Notes: generated by a model from the letters alone, not told the origin. A DNA stretch of 7,097 bases from an uncultured Sutterella sp. (GCA_937943605.1 CALEAW010000013.1:1-7097); one strand, 5' to 3'; positions 1 through 6,230 are shown, numbered from the stretch's first letter. Made by a program: numbers and translations.

Positions 1-669
1 GCCGGTGAGTACGACGGTATGAATCTGATCCGCGCTGCCCGACCATGGCGCGCCGCCTTCAAAGTCCTTCATGGCGCACGTGGTGACCACGAAAAAGAAC
101 TCGAAAACCGCTTCCAGATGTTGCGTGACTTGCGTACCGCTGGTTACCAAGTCGGCACCGGTGTCATGATCGGGATTCCTGGTCAAAGCCTTGAAGACCT
201 CTGCCGTGATATTCGTACGTTCCAAAAGTTCGATATCGACATGATCGGTATGGGGCCTTACCTTTTGAGTGAGGGTGGGGAACTCCAAAACTTTGGCCAA
301 ATGGCCCCTGAACCCTTGTTGCAGCTTGCACTCAACATGATTGCTGTCACGCGTCTTGTGTTGGGTTCGATCAATATTGCCGCCGCCACGGCCTTACAAG
401 CCATTAAAGATAACGGCCGTGAACTGGGCGTGGCCTATGGTGCTAATGTCGTCATGCCGAATCTCTCACCCTTGCAATATCGCACGGGTTATCAGCTCTA
501 TGACGGTAAGCCCAACCTTAACGACACGCCTGAACAATGTGCGCGTTCGCTTGAGGCCCGTATTGAAAGCATCGGTCGTCAGATTGGGTGGAATATGTCA
601 GGGAGTTCTCGTCGTTGGTTACGCCGCCAGGGTCGCCCGAACGAAGAAGCCCCTGCCCAGAAGGCCTAA
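1..669 (+). CDS. hydE: [FeFe]-hydrogenase maturase HydE, radical SAM enzyme (C-terminal part, 5' end outside window)
   Basis: HydE is a radical-SAM enzyme that acts in the cytoplasm with HydG and HydF to assemble the H-cluster of [FeFe]-hydrogenase. The reading frame is open from base 1, so the gene starts upstream and the [4Fe-4S]-binding CxxxCxxC motif is not visible; the ATG at 19 is internal. The 222 visible codons carry the family's hallmarks in order: ENRFQMLRDLRTAGYQVGTG, the MIGIPGQ turn, DIDMIGMGPYL, the NMIAVTRLVL helix, a conserved TAL, the GANVVMPNLSP segment with YRTGYQLYDGKP after it, and the closing IGRQIGWN. This matches my recollection of Thermotoga HydE end to end. The tail is Arg-rich and ends in NEEAPAQKA, beyond the usual C-terminus. 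Residues 1-25 fit the family poorly, because the usual R-x-E-T/S motif is not seen in frame (see findings). The related BioB and PylB enzymes are less likely given the GTGVMIGIPGQ and GMGP motifs. Confidence 0.88.
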   Translation, partial: AGEYDGMNLIRAARPWRAAFKVLHGARGDHEKELENRFQMLRDLRTAGYQVGTGVMIGIPGQSLEDLCRDIRTFQKFDIDMIGMGPYLLSEGGELQNFGQMAPEPLLQLALNMIAVTRLVLGSINIAAATALQAIKDNGRELGVAYGANVVMPNLSPLQYRTGYQLYDGKPNLNDTPEQCARSLEARIESIGRQIGWNMSGSSRRWLRRQGRPNEEAPAQKA

Positions 670-720
670 AGCCCTCGAAGGTCGCAAGAAAGCCCAAAAC
701 TCAGCACGCATAAGGCATAT

Positions 721-736
721 CTACGCTGTGGCGTAG
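721..736 (+). repeat. Short perfect hairpin downstream of hydE
   Basis: CTACGC, a TGTG loop and GCGTAG form a perfect 6-bp stem with a 4-base loop, about 50 bases after the hydE stop and 46 bases before the terminator. No T-run follows, so it is not itself a terminator. It could stabilise the 3' end of the mRNA. Confidence 0.45.
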
Positions 737-782
737 AAACAACAAAATCATCACAATTCTTTATTCTGAGAATAGTTATCAG

Positions 783-821
783 GACGCGCACTCAAAAGCC
801 TTGATTGCGCGTCTTTTTTTT
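783..821 (+). terminator. Rho-independent terminator of hydE
   Basis: GACGCGCA (783-790) pairs perfectly with TGCGCGTC (806-813). After one C/T mismatch, TCAA (792-795) pairs with TTGA (801-804), leaving a 5-base loop. Eight T residues follow at 814-821. It closes the hydE transcript about 115 bases after the stop codon. Confidence 0.92.
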
Positions 822-921
822 ATGCGAAGCGCTGAAAAACCACTTTTTATGTGAAATCAAAGATTACTATAAAGGCAAATGAACGATCGCAGAAGGGATT
901 CATACGATTCACTATGAGGAC

Positions 922-937
922 TTTTGTCTAGACAAAA
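922..937. promoter_or_regulatory. Perfect 16-bp palindromic operator candidate
   Basis: TTTTGTCTAGACAAAA is a perfect inverted repeat with no spacer. It overlaps the proposed -35 hexamer (929-934), so a bound protein should block RNA polymerase. Its core, GT-C-TA-G-AC, fits the GT-N-TA-N-AC pattern described for operators of HutC-subfamily GntR regulators. That assignment is by pattern only, and no regulator gene is visible in the window. Confidence 0.6.
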
Positions 938-956
938 TGGACTAATCCTATACAAT
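929..956 (+). promoter_or_regulatory. Sigma-70-type promoter of the membrane protein gene
   Basis: TAGACA (929-934, one mismatch to TTGACA), a 16-base spacer and TACAAT (951-956, one mismatch to TATAAT) predict a start near 962-964. That gives a leader of about 20 bases before the ATG at 982, with the Shine-Dalgarno AAAGAGGT at 971-978. Confidence 0.65.
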
Positions 957-981
957 GGTTGATTCGTTTTAAAGAGGTCCT

Positions 982-1620
982 ATGTCCAACGATCTTCGTG
1001 TAATAGTGCGCGGTTTCCTTCAGTTCCTGATCGGTGCGCTTGTCAGTTTTGGCGCCTTCAAGCTTTATGTCTGGAGTGCGATGCACCCCATTTCGCCTGA
1101 AGCCTGGGTTGAAGTGGTTCAAGAAGCCATTTTGCTTTTTGCGTCCATTGCCTTTATGGTGGCTGCCGTGCGCGTGCGTGAAGCGTCAGGCGGCTTGTGG
1201 CTTATTGCTGGCTTTTTAATGTCGCTCTTTATTCGTGAGTTGGACTGCTGGTTTGACTATATTCGTCACGGCGCTTGGAAGTACGTGTTCATCATTTGGT
1301 TAGTGATCCTTACTTGGATCATTGCAACGCGCGCTCGCGATACGATTTTCTCGGGGCTCGCACACTTCATTCGTAGCCGTGCCTGGTACTTGATGCTCGC
1401 TGGCGTCGTGATCGTGCTCGTATATTCGCGTCTTTATGGCATGAAGGGCCTTTGGGAACTCTATGCCATGGGAAGCTGCAGCTCGTGGCCTGGCATCAAG
1501 AGTTTCTCTGAAGAATCGATGGAACTCGTGGGCTACACCTTGATCTTCTTCTCGGCCATTCTCTATATGATGGATGTCGCTGAGATGAAGCGCGATCAAA
1601 TTGAAGACCAGTCCAAATAA
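982..1620 (+). CDS. Unrecognised integral membrane protein, about six membrane spans
   Basis: I do not recognise this 212-residue protein. Hydrophobic segments lie near residues 8-31, 45-63, 70-84, 100-116, 135-150 and 182-199, so it is almost entirely embedded in the inner membrane, with a short charged C-terminus (EMKRDQIEDQSK). Charged residues sit inside or at the edges of the spans: E48 (VVQEAILL), the cluster R85-E86-L87-D88 followed by D92, R150 (VYSRLYGMKGLWEL), and E177/E178/E181 before GYTLIFF. Such buried acids and arginines usually mark a functional pocket or transport path, but no substrate can be named. The ATG at 982 is preceded by AAAGAGGT, ending 3 bases upstream. The gene is alone between two terminators and has its own promoter overlapped by a perfect palindrome, so it is probably a separately regulated single-gene unit. 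The long antisense frames here are shadows. Confidence 0.8.
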   Translation: MSNDLRVIVRGFLQFLIGALVSFGAFKLYVWSAMHPISPEAWVEVVQEAILLFASIAFMVAAVRVREASGGLWLIAGFLMSLFIRELDCWFDYIRHGAWKYVFIIWLVILTWIIATRARDTIFSGLAHFIRSRAWYLMLAGVVIVLVYSRLYGMKGLWELYAMGSCSSWPGIKSFSEESMELVGYTLIFFSAILYMMDVAEMKRDQIEDQSK

Positions 1621-1646
1621 TTCGTCGATACAGAGACCTAACTAAA

Positions 1647-1683
1647 ATACCCAGAAAGCCCGGTGCCTTCTGGGTATTTTTTT
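1647..1683 (+). terminator. Intrinsic terminator between convergent genes, possibly bidirectional
   Basis: ATACCCAGAA (1647-1656) pairs perfectly with TTCTGGGTAT (1668-1677), and seven T residues follow at 1677-1683. It lies 27 bases after the stop of the plus-strand membrane protein gene. On the minus strand it is 20 bases beyond the paeA stop, where the trailing sequence is only TTTTAGTT, so it should act weakly in that direction. No other terminator for paeA is visible. Confidence 0.88.
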
Positions 1684-1703
1684 GTCTTCAGAACCTGTCC
1701 TTC

Positions 1704-3086
1704 TTATTTGACGGTCGGCTGATCGTTCGACCTATCATCCTTGTGACTCTCATTGATGCCGTCCTTTTGAGCATCCTTCTTGACAGGCTTGGTTGGATGA
1801 CAATGGCAATCCGGGCGATACATCAACACCTGATCGACGCGATAACGATCCACATTGGTAACTTCAAAACGGTAGCCCGCAAAATCAACATGGTCACCGC
1901 GCTTTGGCATACGGCGAAGCATATACATCATGAAGCCTGCCACCGTCTCATAAGTCTCTTCGTCAGGCATGCTGTCGATATCAAACTGCCGTTCAATATC
2001 GTCAATCGGCGTCGCGCCGTCCACCAACCAAGAGCCGTCAGAGCGTTTCACCAAGAGTTGCTCATCAGGCCACACTTCATATTTACCCATCACAGGCCAC
2101 AAGATGTCTTTGAGGGTAATAATCCCGACAGTGAGGCCATATTCGTTAATCACAACGGCAAAGTCGTTACCGCCATTTTTAAAGAGATCCAGTGTTTCAG
2201 TGAGCGTCAACGAATCCGGAATCGTTACGACCGGGGTCACAAGCCCAGGCTCACGCAAGTTAGGCGTCTCGCCATCGGCGTAGATCTTCAAAAGCTGCTT
2301 GCCGTCAACGAGCCCCGCGACATGGTCAATATCGCCATCGACCACCAAGAATTTGTTGTGCGGGGTTTGGCTCACTTTTTCGCGAATGCTTTCGCTATCT
2401 TCATCAAACGAAAAGAAGATCACGCTATCGCGCGTCGTCATGGCACTAGGCACCAGATGGTTATCGAGTCCCATCATATTGGTAATAGCCGTGTGCGGAA
2501 GTGGGGCAATGACACCCGCCTTGGCACCCGCTTCAACGGTGGCCATCACGTCTTCGTTGGTGATTTCGTCTTCGGTGTGTAAGGGGACCTGTAGGACGCG
2601 CATGATGCCGTTGACCACGGTCGTCAAAATCCACACCAAGGGTTTGAGCATCATGATGAGAAGCATCATCGGACGAATGCATCGTACGGCGACCGCTTCA
2701 GGGCAACTCATCGCCACACGCTTAGGCAACAAGTCCGCGAACATCACAAAGAGCGCGGTAATAAATAAAAACGAACAAATAAAGGCGACCGGATCAATAA
2801 ATTCGGCCGGCAAGACATAAGCAAGTAGCGAAGCAAAAAAGCCCTTAAAGACCGATTCACCGACCACACCGCCTAAAATCGCGACGGCATTACTACCCAC
2901 TTGAACAACTGAAAAGAAGTAACCAGGATTGTCTTTGAGGTTGAGGACAAGCTGTGCGCGAGCATCGCCATCCTCAGCCATGCGTGTCAATCTCAAGCGT
3001 CGCGACCCTGCTAAAGCAATTTCAGACATAGCAAAGTAAGCCGCGCCAATAATCAGCAACGCGATGATGGCAACCTGAAGAACCAT
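1704..3086 (-). CDS. paeA: PaeA/YtfL-type polyamine exporter, CNNM/CorC (HlyC) family
   Basis: This 460-residue inner-membrane protein matches E. coli PaeA (formerly YtfL), which exports putrescine and cadaverine, through almost its whole length. The domains run in family order. A DUF21/CNNM membrane domain (about 1-180) carries FAMSEIALAGSRR, NPGYFFSVVQVGSNAVAILG and FADLLPKRVAM. A pair of CBS domains (about 205-335) carries VPSAMTTRDSV and FAVVINEYGLTVGIITLKDI. A CorC_HlyC domain (about 343-422) carries WLVDGATPIDDI, YETVAGFMMYMLRRMPKRGD and the closing VDQVLM. CBS pairs commonly bind adenine nucleotides. The tail from 423 is hydrophilic and opens with Cys427-His-Cys-His430, which is unusual. 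The start is supported by alignment to the enterobacterial N-terminus, although no strong Shine-Dalgarno precedes it. Older annotations would call it hemolysin or magnesium/cobalt efflux. Subfamily assignment rests on recalled similarity. Confidence 0.88.
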   Translation of the reverse strand: MVLQVAIIALLIIGAAYFAMSEIALAGSRRLRLTRMAEDGDARAQLVLNLKDNPGYFFSVVQVGSNAVAILGGVVGESVFKGFFASLLAYVLPAEFIDPVAFICSFLFITALFVMFADLLPKRVAMSCPEAVAVRCIRPMMLLIMMLKPLVWILTTVVNGIMRVLQVPLHTEDEITNEDVMATVEAGAKAGVIAPLPHTAITNMMGLDNHLVPSAMTTRDSVIFFSFDEDSESIREKVSQTPHNKFLVVDGDIDHVAGLVDGKQLLKIYADGETPNLREPGLVTPVVTIPDSLTLTETLDLFKNGGNDFAVVINEYGLTVGIITLKDILWPVMGKYEVWPDEQLLVKRSDGSWLVDGATPIDDIERQFDIDSMPDEETYETVAGFMMYMLRRMPKRGDHVDFAGYRFEVTNVDRYRVDQVLMYRPDCHCHPTKPVKKDAQKDGINESHKDDRSNDQPTVK

Positions 3087-3102
3087 AAAATCTTTTTTTC
3101 CC

Positions 3103-3117
3103 GAACGATTCCCGTTC
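3103..3117. repeat. Short inverted repeat just upstream of paeA
   Basis: GAACG (3103-3107), five bases, then CGTTC (3113-3117) lie 17-31 bases upstream of the paeA start codon, inside the expected 5' leader. It could be a small operator or an mRNA hairpin near the ribosome-binding region. Five-bp arms can arise by chance. Confidence 0.3.
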
Positions 3118-3250
3118 TATAACTAAAACGTCTTCATTTTACAACAAGTCATTTCGTATAACCCTAGAACGCAAGGGATTTTCGAGCTTCATACCTTCGA
3201 CCAAAAGCGCTTATGCGCCTCATTAGGCTTATCCCACAATACCGATAAAC

Positions 3251-3288
3251 AAAAAAAACCGCTTCTGTTGACCAGAAAGCGGTTTTTT
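3251..3288 (-). terminator. Rho-independent terminator of the M20D amidohydrolase gene
   Basis: On the plus strand CCGCTTCTG (3259-3267) pairs with CAGAAAGCGG (3273-3282) with one bulged base and a 5-base loop. It is flanked by eight A residues (3251-3258) and six T residues (3283-3288). Read on the minus strand the hairpin ends in eight U residues, 29 bases after the amidohydrolase stop. The T-run on the other side would also permit termination of plus-strand transcripts. Confidence 0.9.
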
Positions 3289-3316
3289 CAGCATCAAGCG
3301 ATGTGTTTGATGAAAC

Positions 3317-4420
3317 TCAGCCTAAAATCTTGAGTGTTTGCGCCGTCAGCACGTCCACACCCATTTGGAGATGCTGTGGATCAAAGGTCATGTTGCGTGC
3401 ATGGAGGCCAGGCGTACAGCCCGCACCCACGCCAAAATAAGCTGCACGAATCGATGGACGCAATTTTTTAAAGAAATGGAAGTCTTCACCACCGCCACCA
3501 CAATCGTGTGCGAGCTTATCGTCGCCCAAGGTTTCGCGAATCGTCTGAGCAACGTCTGCGACAAAATCTTCGTCATAGACCGCGGCCGGAATCACGATGC
3601 CTGGCACCACGACCTTGGCCTTAGCGCCCATCGAAGCAGCTGTGTTTTCGACGGCACGACGGAGTTTTTCGAGTAACTCATCCATGATTTCGTTTGTTTG
3701 TGCGCGCAGGTCTAACTTTAAGACCGCACGATCTGGGATGATGTTATAGACCGAGCCACCAGCCTGAATGCCCGTAACCGTACAAGACCAGCTCTTGAGT
3801 GGATTACAACGAATGCCACAGATGGCTTGTGTCACCAAGGCTGCGGCTTCAGCAGCGTTGACACCCAAGTGTGGGCGCGACGCGTGAGCGGCTTGACCTT
3901 CAATATGCACTTCAACAAACGTACACGACGTATGTCGCACGGCCGCGGCACAAGTACCAGCCGGAATATCTTGAATAGGGCGCACGTGGCATCCTAAGGC
4001 GATGTCAACGTCATCGACTAGCCCCGTTTCAATCACCGACGTTGCGCCACGAAGCGTTTCTTCGCCCGGCTGAAAAAGAATCTTGAGCGTACCTTTTTTA
4101 ACTTTTCCAACGAGTTGTGAAGCAGCAGAGAGCACCATCGCGCAATGCGCATCATGACCACAAGCGTGAACTGCCACAACCTCACCGTCCTCATTCTTAA
4201 AGGGGAGGGCATCCATATCAGCACGAAGCATTAAGACGGGACCAGGCGCCTCACCACGAATCACACCGATCATGCCTGTTTGCCCGACACCCGTCGTGAC
4301 TTCAAACCCTAACGTCCTCAAGGCGTTGGCTAAGTAAGCTGACGTTTGCACTTCTTGAAAGCCAAGTTCTGGCGTTTTATGTAAATCTTTCCAAACGTCT
4401 ACGACATTGAGGGCGGTCAT
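3317..4420 (-). CDS. M20D-family metallo-amidohydrolase (aminoacylase/AmhX/HipO-like)
   Basis: This 367-residue cytoplasmic enzyme belongs to peptidase family M20D, which hydrolyses N-acyl amino acids and related amides using a binuclear metal site. Visible motifs are LHKTPELGFQE (13-23), LRADMDALP (65-73), HACGHDAH (85-92, with C87 and H89 as likely metal ligands), QPGEE (117-121, E121 probably the general base or a ligand), GCHV (H145), the dimerisation-domain motif AAHASRPHLGVNA (177-189), GGGGEDFHFF (308-317) and PGLHARN (H340). All key residues are present. It is shorter than typical hippurate hydrolases because the stretch between DALP and HACGHD is brief, as I recall for the AmhX-like branch. 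Substrate cannot be fixed from sequence. The start is supported by TAGGAG with GGAG at 4430-4433, nine bases upstream. It is transcribed alone, between the terminator of gpmI and its own. Confidence 0.87.
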   Translation of the reverse strand: MTALNVVDVWKDLHKTPELGFQEVQTSAYLANALRTLGFEVTTGVGQTGMIGVIRGEAPGPVLMLRADMDALPFKNEDGEVVAVHACGHDAHCAMVLSAASQLVGKVKKGTLKILFQPGEETLRGATSVIETGLVDDVDIALGCHVRPIQDIPAGTCAAAVRHTSCTFVEVHIEGQAAHASRPHLGVNAAEAAALVTQAICGIRCNPLKSWSCTVTGIQAGGSVYNIIPDRAVLKLDLRAQTNEIMDELLEKLRRAVENTAASMGAKAKVVVPGIVIPAAVYDEDFVADVAQTIRETLGDDKLAHDCGGGGEDFHFFKKLRPSIRAAYFGVGAGCTPGLHARNMTFDPQHLQMGVDVLTAQTLKILG

Positions 4421-4459
4421 GTGTTTTTTCTCCTACAAAATTTCGGTCGCGCTTAGGTC

Positions 4460-4500
4460 AAAGCGCTTTTGCTTATCTTACAAGAAAAAATCGTTTTTTC
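4460..4500. promoter_or_regulatory. Cluster of two palindromes upstream of the amidohydrolase gene
   Basis: The palindrome AAAGCGCTTT (4460-4469) and the 17-base symmetric element GAAAAAATCGTTTTTTC (4484-4500, 7-bp arms around TCG) lie 40-80 bases upstream of the amidohydrolase start codon. This is where its promoter should be. I could not identify an unambiguous -35/-10 pair. They may be operator sites. Confidence 0.35.
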
Positions 4501-4609
4501 GGGCCCTATAAGGTATTGAACCTAGGTTGCGCTTTGCCACTTGTCCACTCGTTTACTAAATCTCGACGCACCATCGGTCAAAAAGTCCATATGACAGAAC
4601 TCAGACAAC

Positions 4610-4639
4610 AAAAAACCCAGGCGAGCACCTGGGCTTTTT
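4610..4639 (-). terminator. Rho-independent terminator of gpmI
   Basis: CCCAGG (4616-4621) pairs perfectly with CCTGGG (4628-4633) around a 6-base loop. Read on the minus strand it ends in a U-rich tract (4610-4615, complement of six A residues), 31 bases after the gpmI stop. The plus-strand side has CTTTTTG, so it may work both ways. A smaller hairpin, GTGTC-GTT-GACAC (4654-4666), sits between the stop codon and the terminator. Confidence 0.9.
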
Positions 4640-4670
4640 GTCGCGTCAAATACGTGTCGTTGACACAGTT

Positions 4671-6215
4671 TTAGCGCATTGTAACGAGCACCTTACCAGT
4701 CATTTCGTCAGGGATCGGAAGCCCCATCAACGTCAAAACCGTCGGGGCGACGTCTGCTAAAACACCGTCTTCAACCTTGGCCACACGGTCAGAGACCACC
4801 AAAAGCGGGACCGGATTCAAAGAGTGGGCGGTATTAGGTGTACCGTCGGCATTGACTGCATTGTCGGCATTGCCATGGTCAGCAATCTGAACGACTTCGT
4901 AGCCGTGCGCCAAGGCAGCGTCAATCACTTCGCCAGCACAAGCGTCCACCGTCACGACAGCCTTTTCGATAGCCTCATAAATGCCGGTGTGACCCACCAT
5001 GTCACCATTGGCGAAATTCAAGCAAATAAAGTCGTACTTTTCGCTTTCAATCGCATCCACCAACTGCTTGGCAACTTCAGGCGCGCTCATTTCGGGCTGA
5101 AGGTCATAGGTTGCGACCGAGGGGCTAGGCACCAAAATACGGTCTTCACCTTCATAAGGCGCTTCACGGCCGCCATTTAAGAAGAAGGTCACATGGGCAT
5201 ACTTTTCGGTTTCGGCAATGCGAAGCTGCTTCAAACCTAAAGAAGCCACCCATTCTCCGATCGTATTGACAACGTTTTCTTTGGGGAAGAGCACATGCAG
5301 ACCCTGATAAGTCGGGTCATAAGGCGTCATCGTGCAGAAGTAAAGCGGCAAGGGTGCCATTTCAAAGTCTGGCAACGCGGCCTGCGTCAAGACGTAGGTC
5401 AGTTCTTTGGCGCGGTCATTGCGGAAATTCACAAAGACGACGGCGTCGTTAGGCTGAATGCGACCCACGGGACGACCATGTTCGTCTGCCAAATATTGCG
5501 GCTCTAAAAATTCGTCGGTAATGCTCTGACGATAAGACACACGAATCGCATCGGCCATGTCGGTGACGGGGTTACCAATGCCATTCACTAACATGTCGTA
5601 CGCGCGGCGCACACGTTCCCAGCGCTTATCGCGATCCATCGCCCAATAGCGACCCACGATACTCACGAGTTGGCCAGTACATTCGGGCTTTGCCATTTCG
5701 GCGAGCATCTCATCAATGAAGCCTTCGCCGCTCTTGGGGTCCGTATCACGACCGTCCATAAAGCCATGCACATAGACCTTGGAGAGCCCAGCGGTCTTTG
5801 CAAGACGTAAGAACGCATACATATGACGATTGAGGCTATGCACACCCCCGTCAGACAAAAGCCCCATGATATGAAGCGCAGCGCCCGTCGTCTGGCAATG
5901 ATTGATCAGAGCCTTGACTTCAGGATTTTCAGCAATGGAGCCATCGGCAACGGCACGGTTAATCTTCACGAGATCCTGATAGAGCACGCGGCCAGCGCCA
6001 ATATTTAAGTGACCGACTTCGCTATTGCCCATTTGGCCGTCAGGCAAACCCACGTTTTCACCATCGGTACGCAACTGGGCGTGCGGATAGGCTTTCATGA
6101 ATTCACCCAAACGCTGAGGTGCGACCGATCCGATCACGTCAGCGCGATTACCTGCACCGATGCCCCAGCCGTCCAAAATCATCAAAAGGACCTTTTTACG
6201 TGCCTGTGCCGTCAT
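4671..6215 (-). CDS. gpmI: 2,3-bisphosphoglycerate-independent phosphoglycerate mutase
   Basis: GpmI interconverts 3-phosphoglycerate and 2-phosphoglycerate in glycolysis and gluconeogenesis using two metal ions (usually manganese) and a phosphoserine intermediate, in the cytoplasm. The 514 residues are the full family length. Visible are the metal ligand D15 in ILDGWGIG, the catalytic serine S65 in QMGNSEVGHLNIGAGR, then LLSDGGVHSLNRH, HGFMDGRDTDP, GRYWAMDRDKRWERV, VNFRNDRAKEL and EKYAHVTFFLNGG. The second metal-binding half follows in the alkaline-phosphatase fold: FANGDMVGHTG, IADHGNADN and NTAHSLNPVPL. All expected catalytic residues are present. Residues 28-39 (IGSVAPQRLGEF) replace the more usual TPNxD-like stretch. 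The segment YQDLVKINRAVADGSI resembles Bacteroides-type enzymes as I recall them. AAGGAG eight bases upstream of the ATG fixes the start. It is the second gene of a two-gene unit with the RHH-like gene and ends at a strong terminator. Confidence 0.97.
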   Translation of the reverse strand: MTAQARKKVLLMILDGWGIGAGNRADVIGSVAPQRLGEFMKAYPHAQLRTDGENVGLPDGQMGNSEVGHLNIGAGRVLYQDLVKINRAVADGSIAENPEVKALINHCQTTGAALHIMGLLSDGGVHSLNRHMYAFLRLAKTAGLSKVYVHGFMDGRDTDPKSGEGFIDEMLAEMAKPECTGQLVSIVGRYWAMDRDKRWERVRRAYDMLVNGIGNPVTDMADAIRVSYRQSITDEFLEPQYLADEHGRPVGRIQPNDAVVFVNFRNDRAKELTYVLTQAALPDFEMAPLPLYFCTMTPYDPTYQGLHVLFPKENVVNTIGEWVASLGLKQLRIAETEKYAHVTFFLNGGREAPYEGEDRILVPSPSVATYDLQPEMSAPEVAKQLVDAIESEKYDFICLNFANGDMVGHTGIYEAIEKAVVTVDACAGEVIDAALAHGYEVVQIADHGNADNAVNADGTPNTAHSLNPVPLLVVSDRVAKVEDGVLADVAPTVLTLMGLPIPDEMTGKVLVTMR

Positions 6216-6223
6216 TGCCGTAA

Positions 6224-6230
6224 CTCCTTA
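6224..6230 (-). promoter_or_regulatory. Shine-Dalgarno of gpmI overlapping the stop codon of the upstream gene
   Basis: On the minus strand the sequence TAAGGAG contains both the TAA stop of the RHH-like gene (6228-6230) and the AAGGAG Shine-Dalgarno (6224-6229) of gpmI, eight bases before its ATG. This arrangement favours coupled translation of the two genes. Confidence 0.85.

Larger units (their letters stand above)
670..981. other. Intergenic region between hydE and the membrane protein gene
   Basis: These 312 bases hold no convincing gene. In order they contain a small hairpin (721-736), the hydE terminator (783-821), an AT-rich stretch with a tandem GATTCA pair (897-902 and 906-911), a perfect 16-bp palindrome (922-937) and the promoter and Shine-Dalgarno of the next gene. 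Two tiny frames (822-854 and 879-917) are too short to credit. Confidence 0.7.

Noticed and set aside
341..736. Plus-strand frame of 131 codons overlapping hydE
   Set aside because: It overlaps hydE in another frame, has an arginine- and serine-rich composition without a domain, and hydE has clear family motifs.
822..854. Ten-codon frame starting at the end of the hydE terminator
   Set aside because: It has no ribosome-binding site and begins within the terminator's T-tract.
879..917. Possible 12-codon leader peptide (MNDRRRDSYDSL) with AAAGG upstream
   Set aside because: It lies upstream of the proposed promoter of the next gene, so it could not act as its leader. Nothing else supports expression.
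1743..2582. Long plus-strand open frame of 279 codons
   Set aside because: It lies wholly antisense to paeA, whose protein matches a known family along its length. The translated frame has no recognisable domain and no Shine-Dalgarno.
2299..2820. Plus-strand open frame of 173 codons
   Set aside because: Antisense to the membrane and CBS domains of paeA. Its Ser/Thr-rich composition is typical of a shadow frame.
3087..3250. Possible riboswitch in the leader of paeA
   Set aside because: I saw only short inverted repeats. There is no yybP-ykoY (manganese) or other riboswitch core that I could recognise, and no anti-terminator arrangement.
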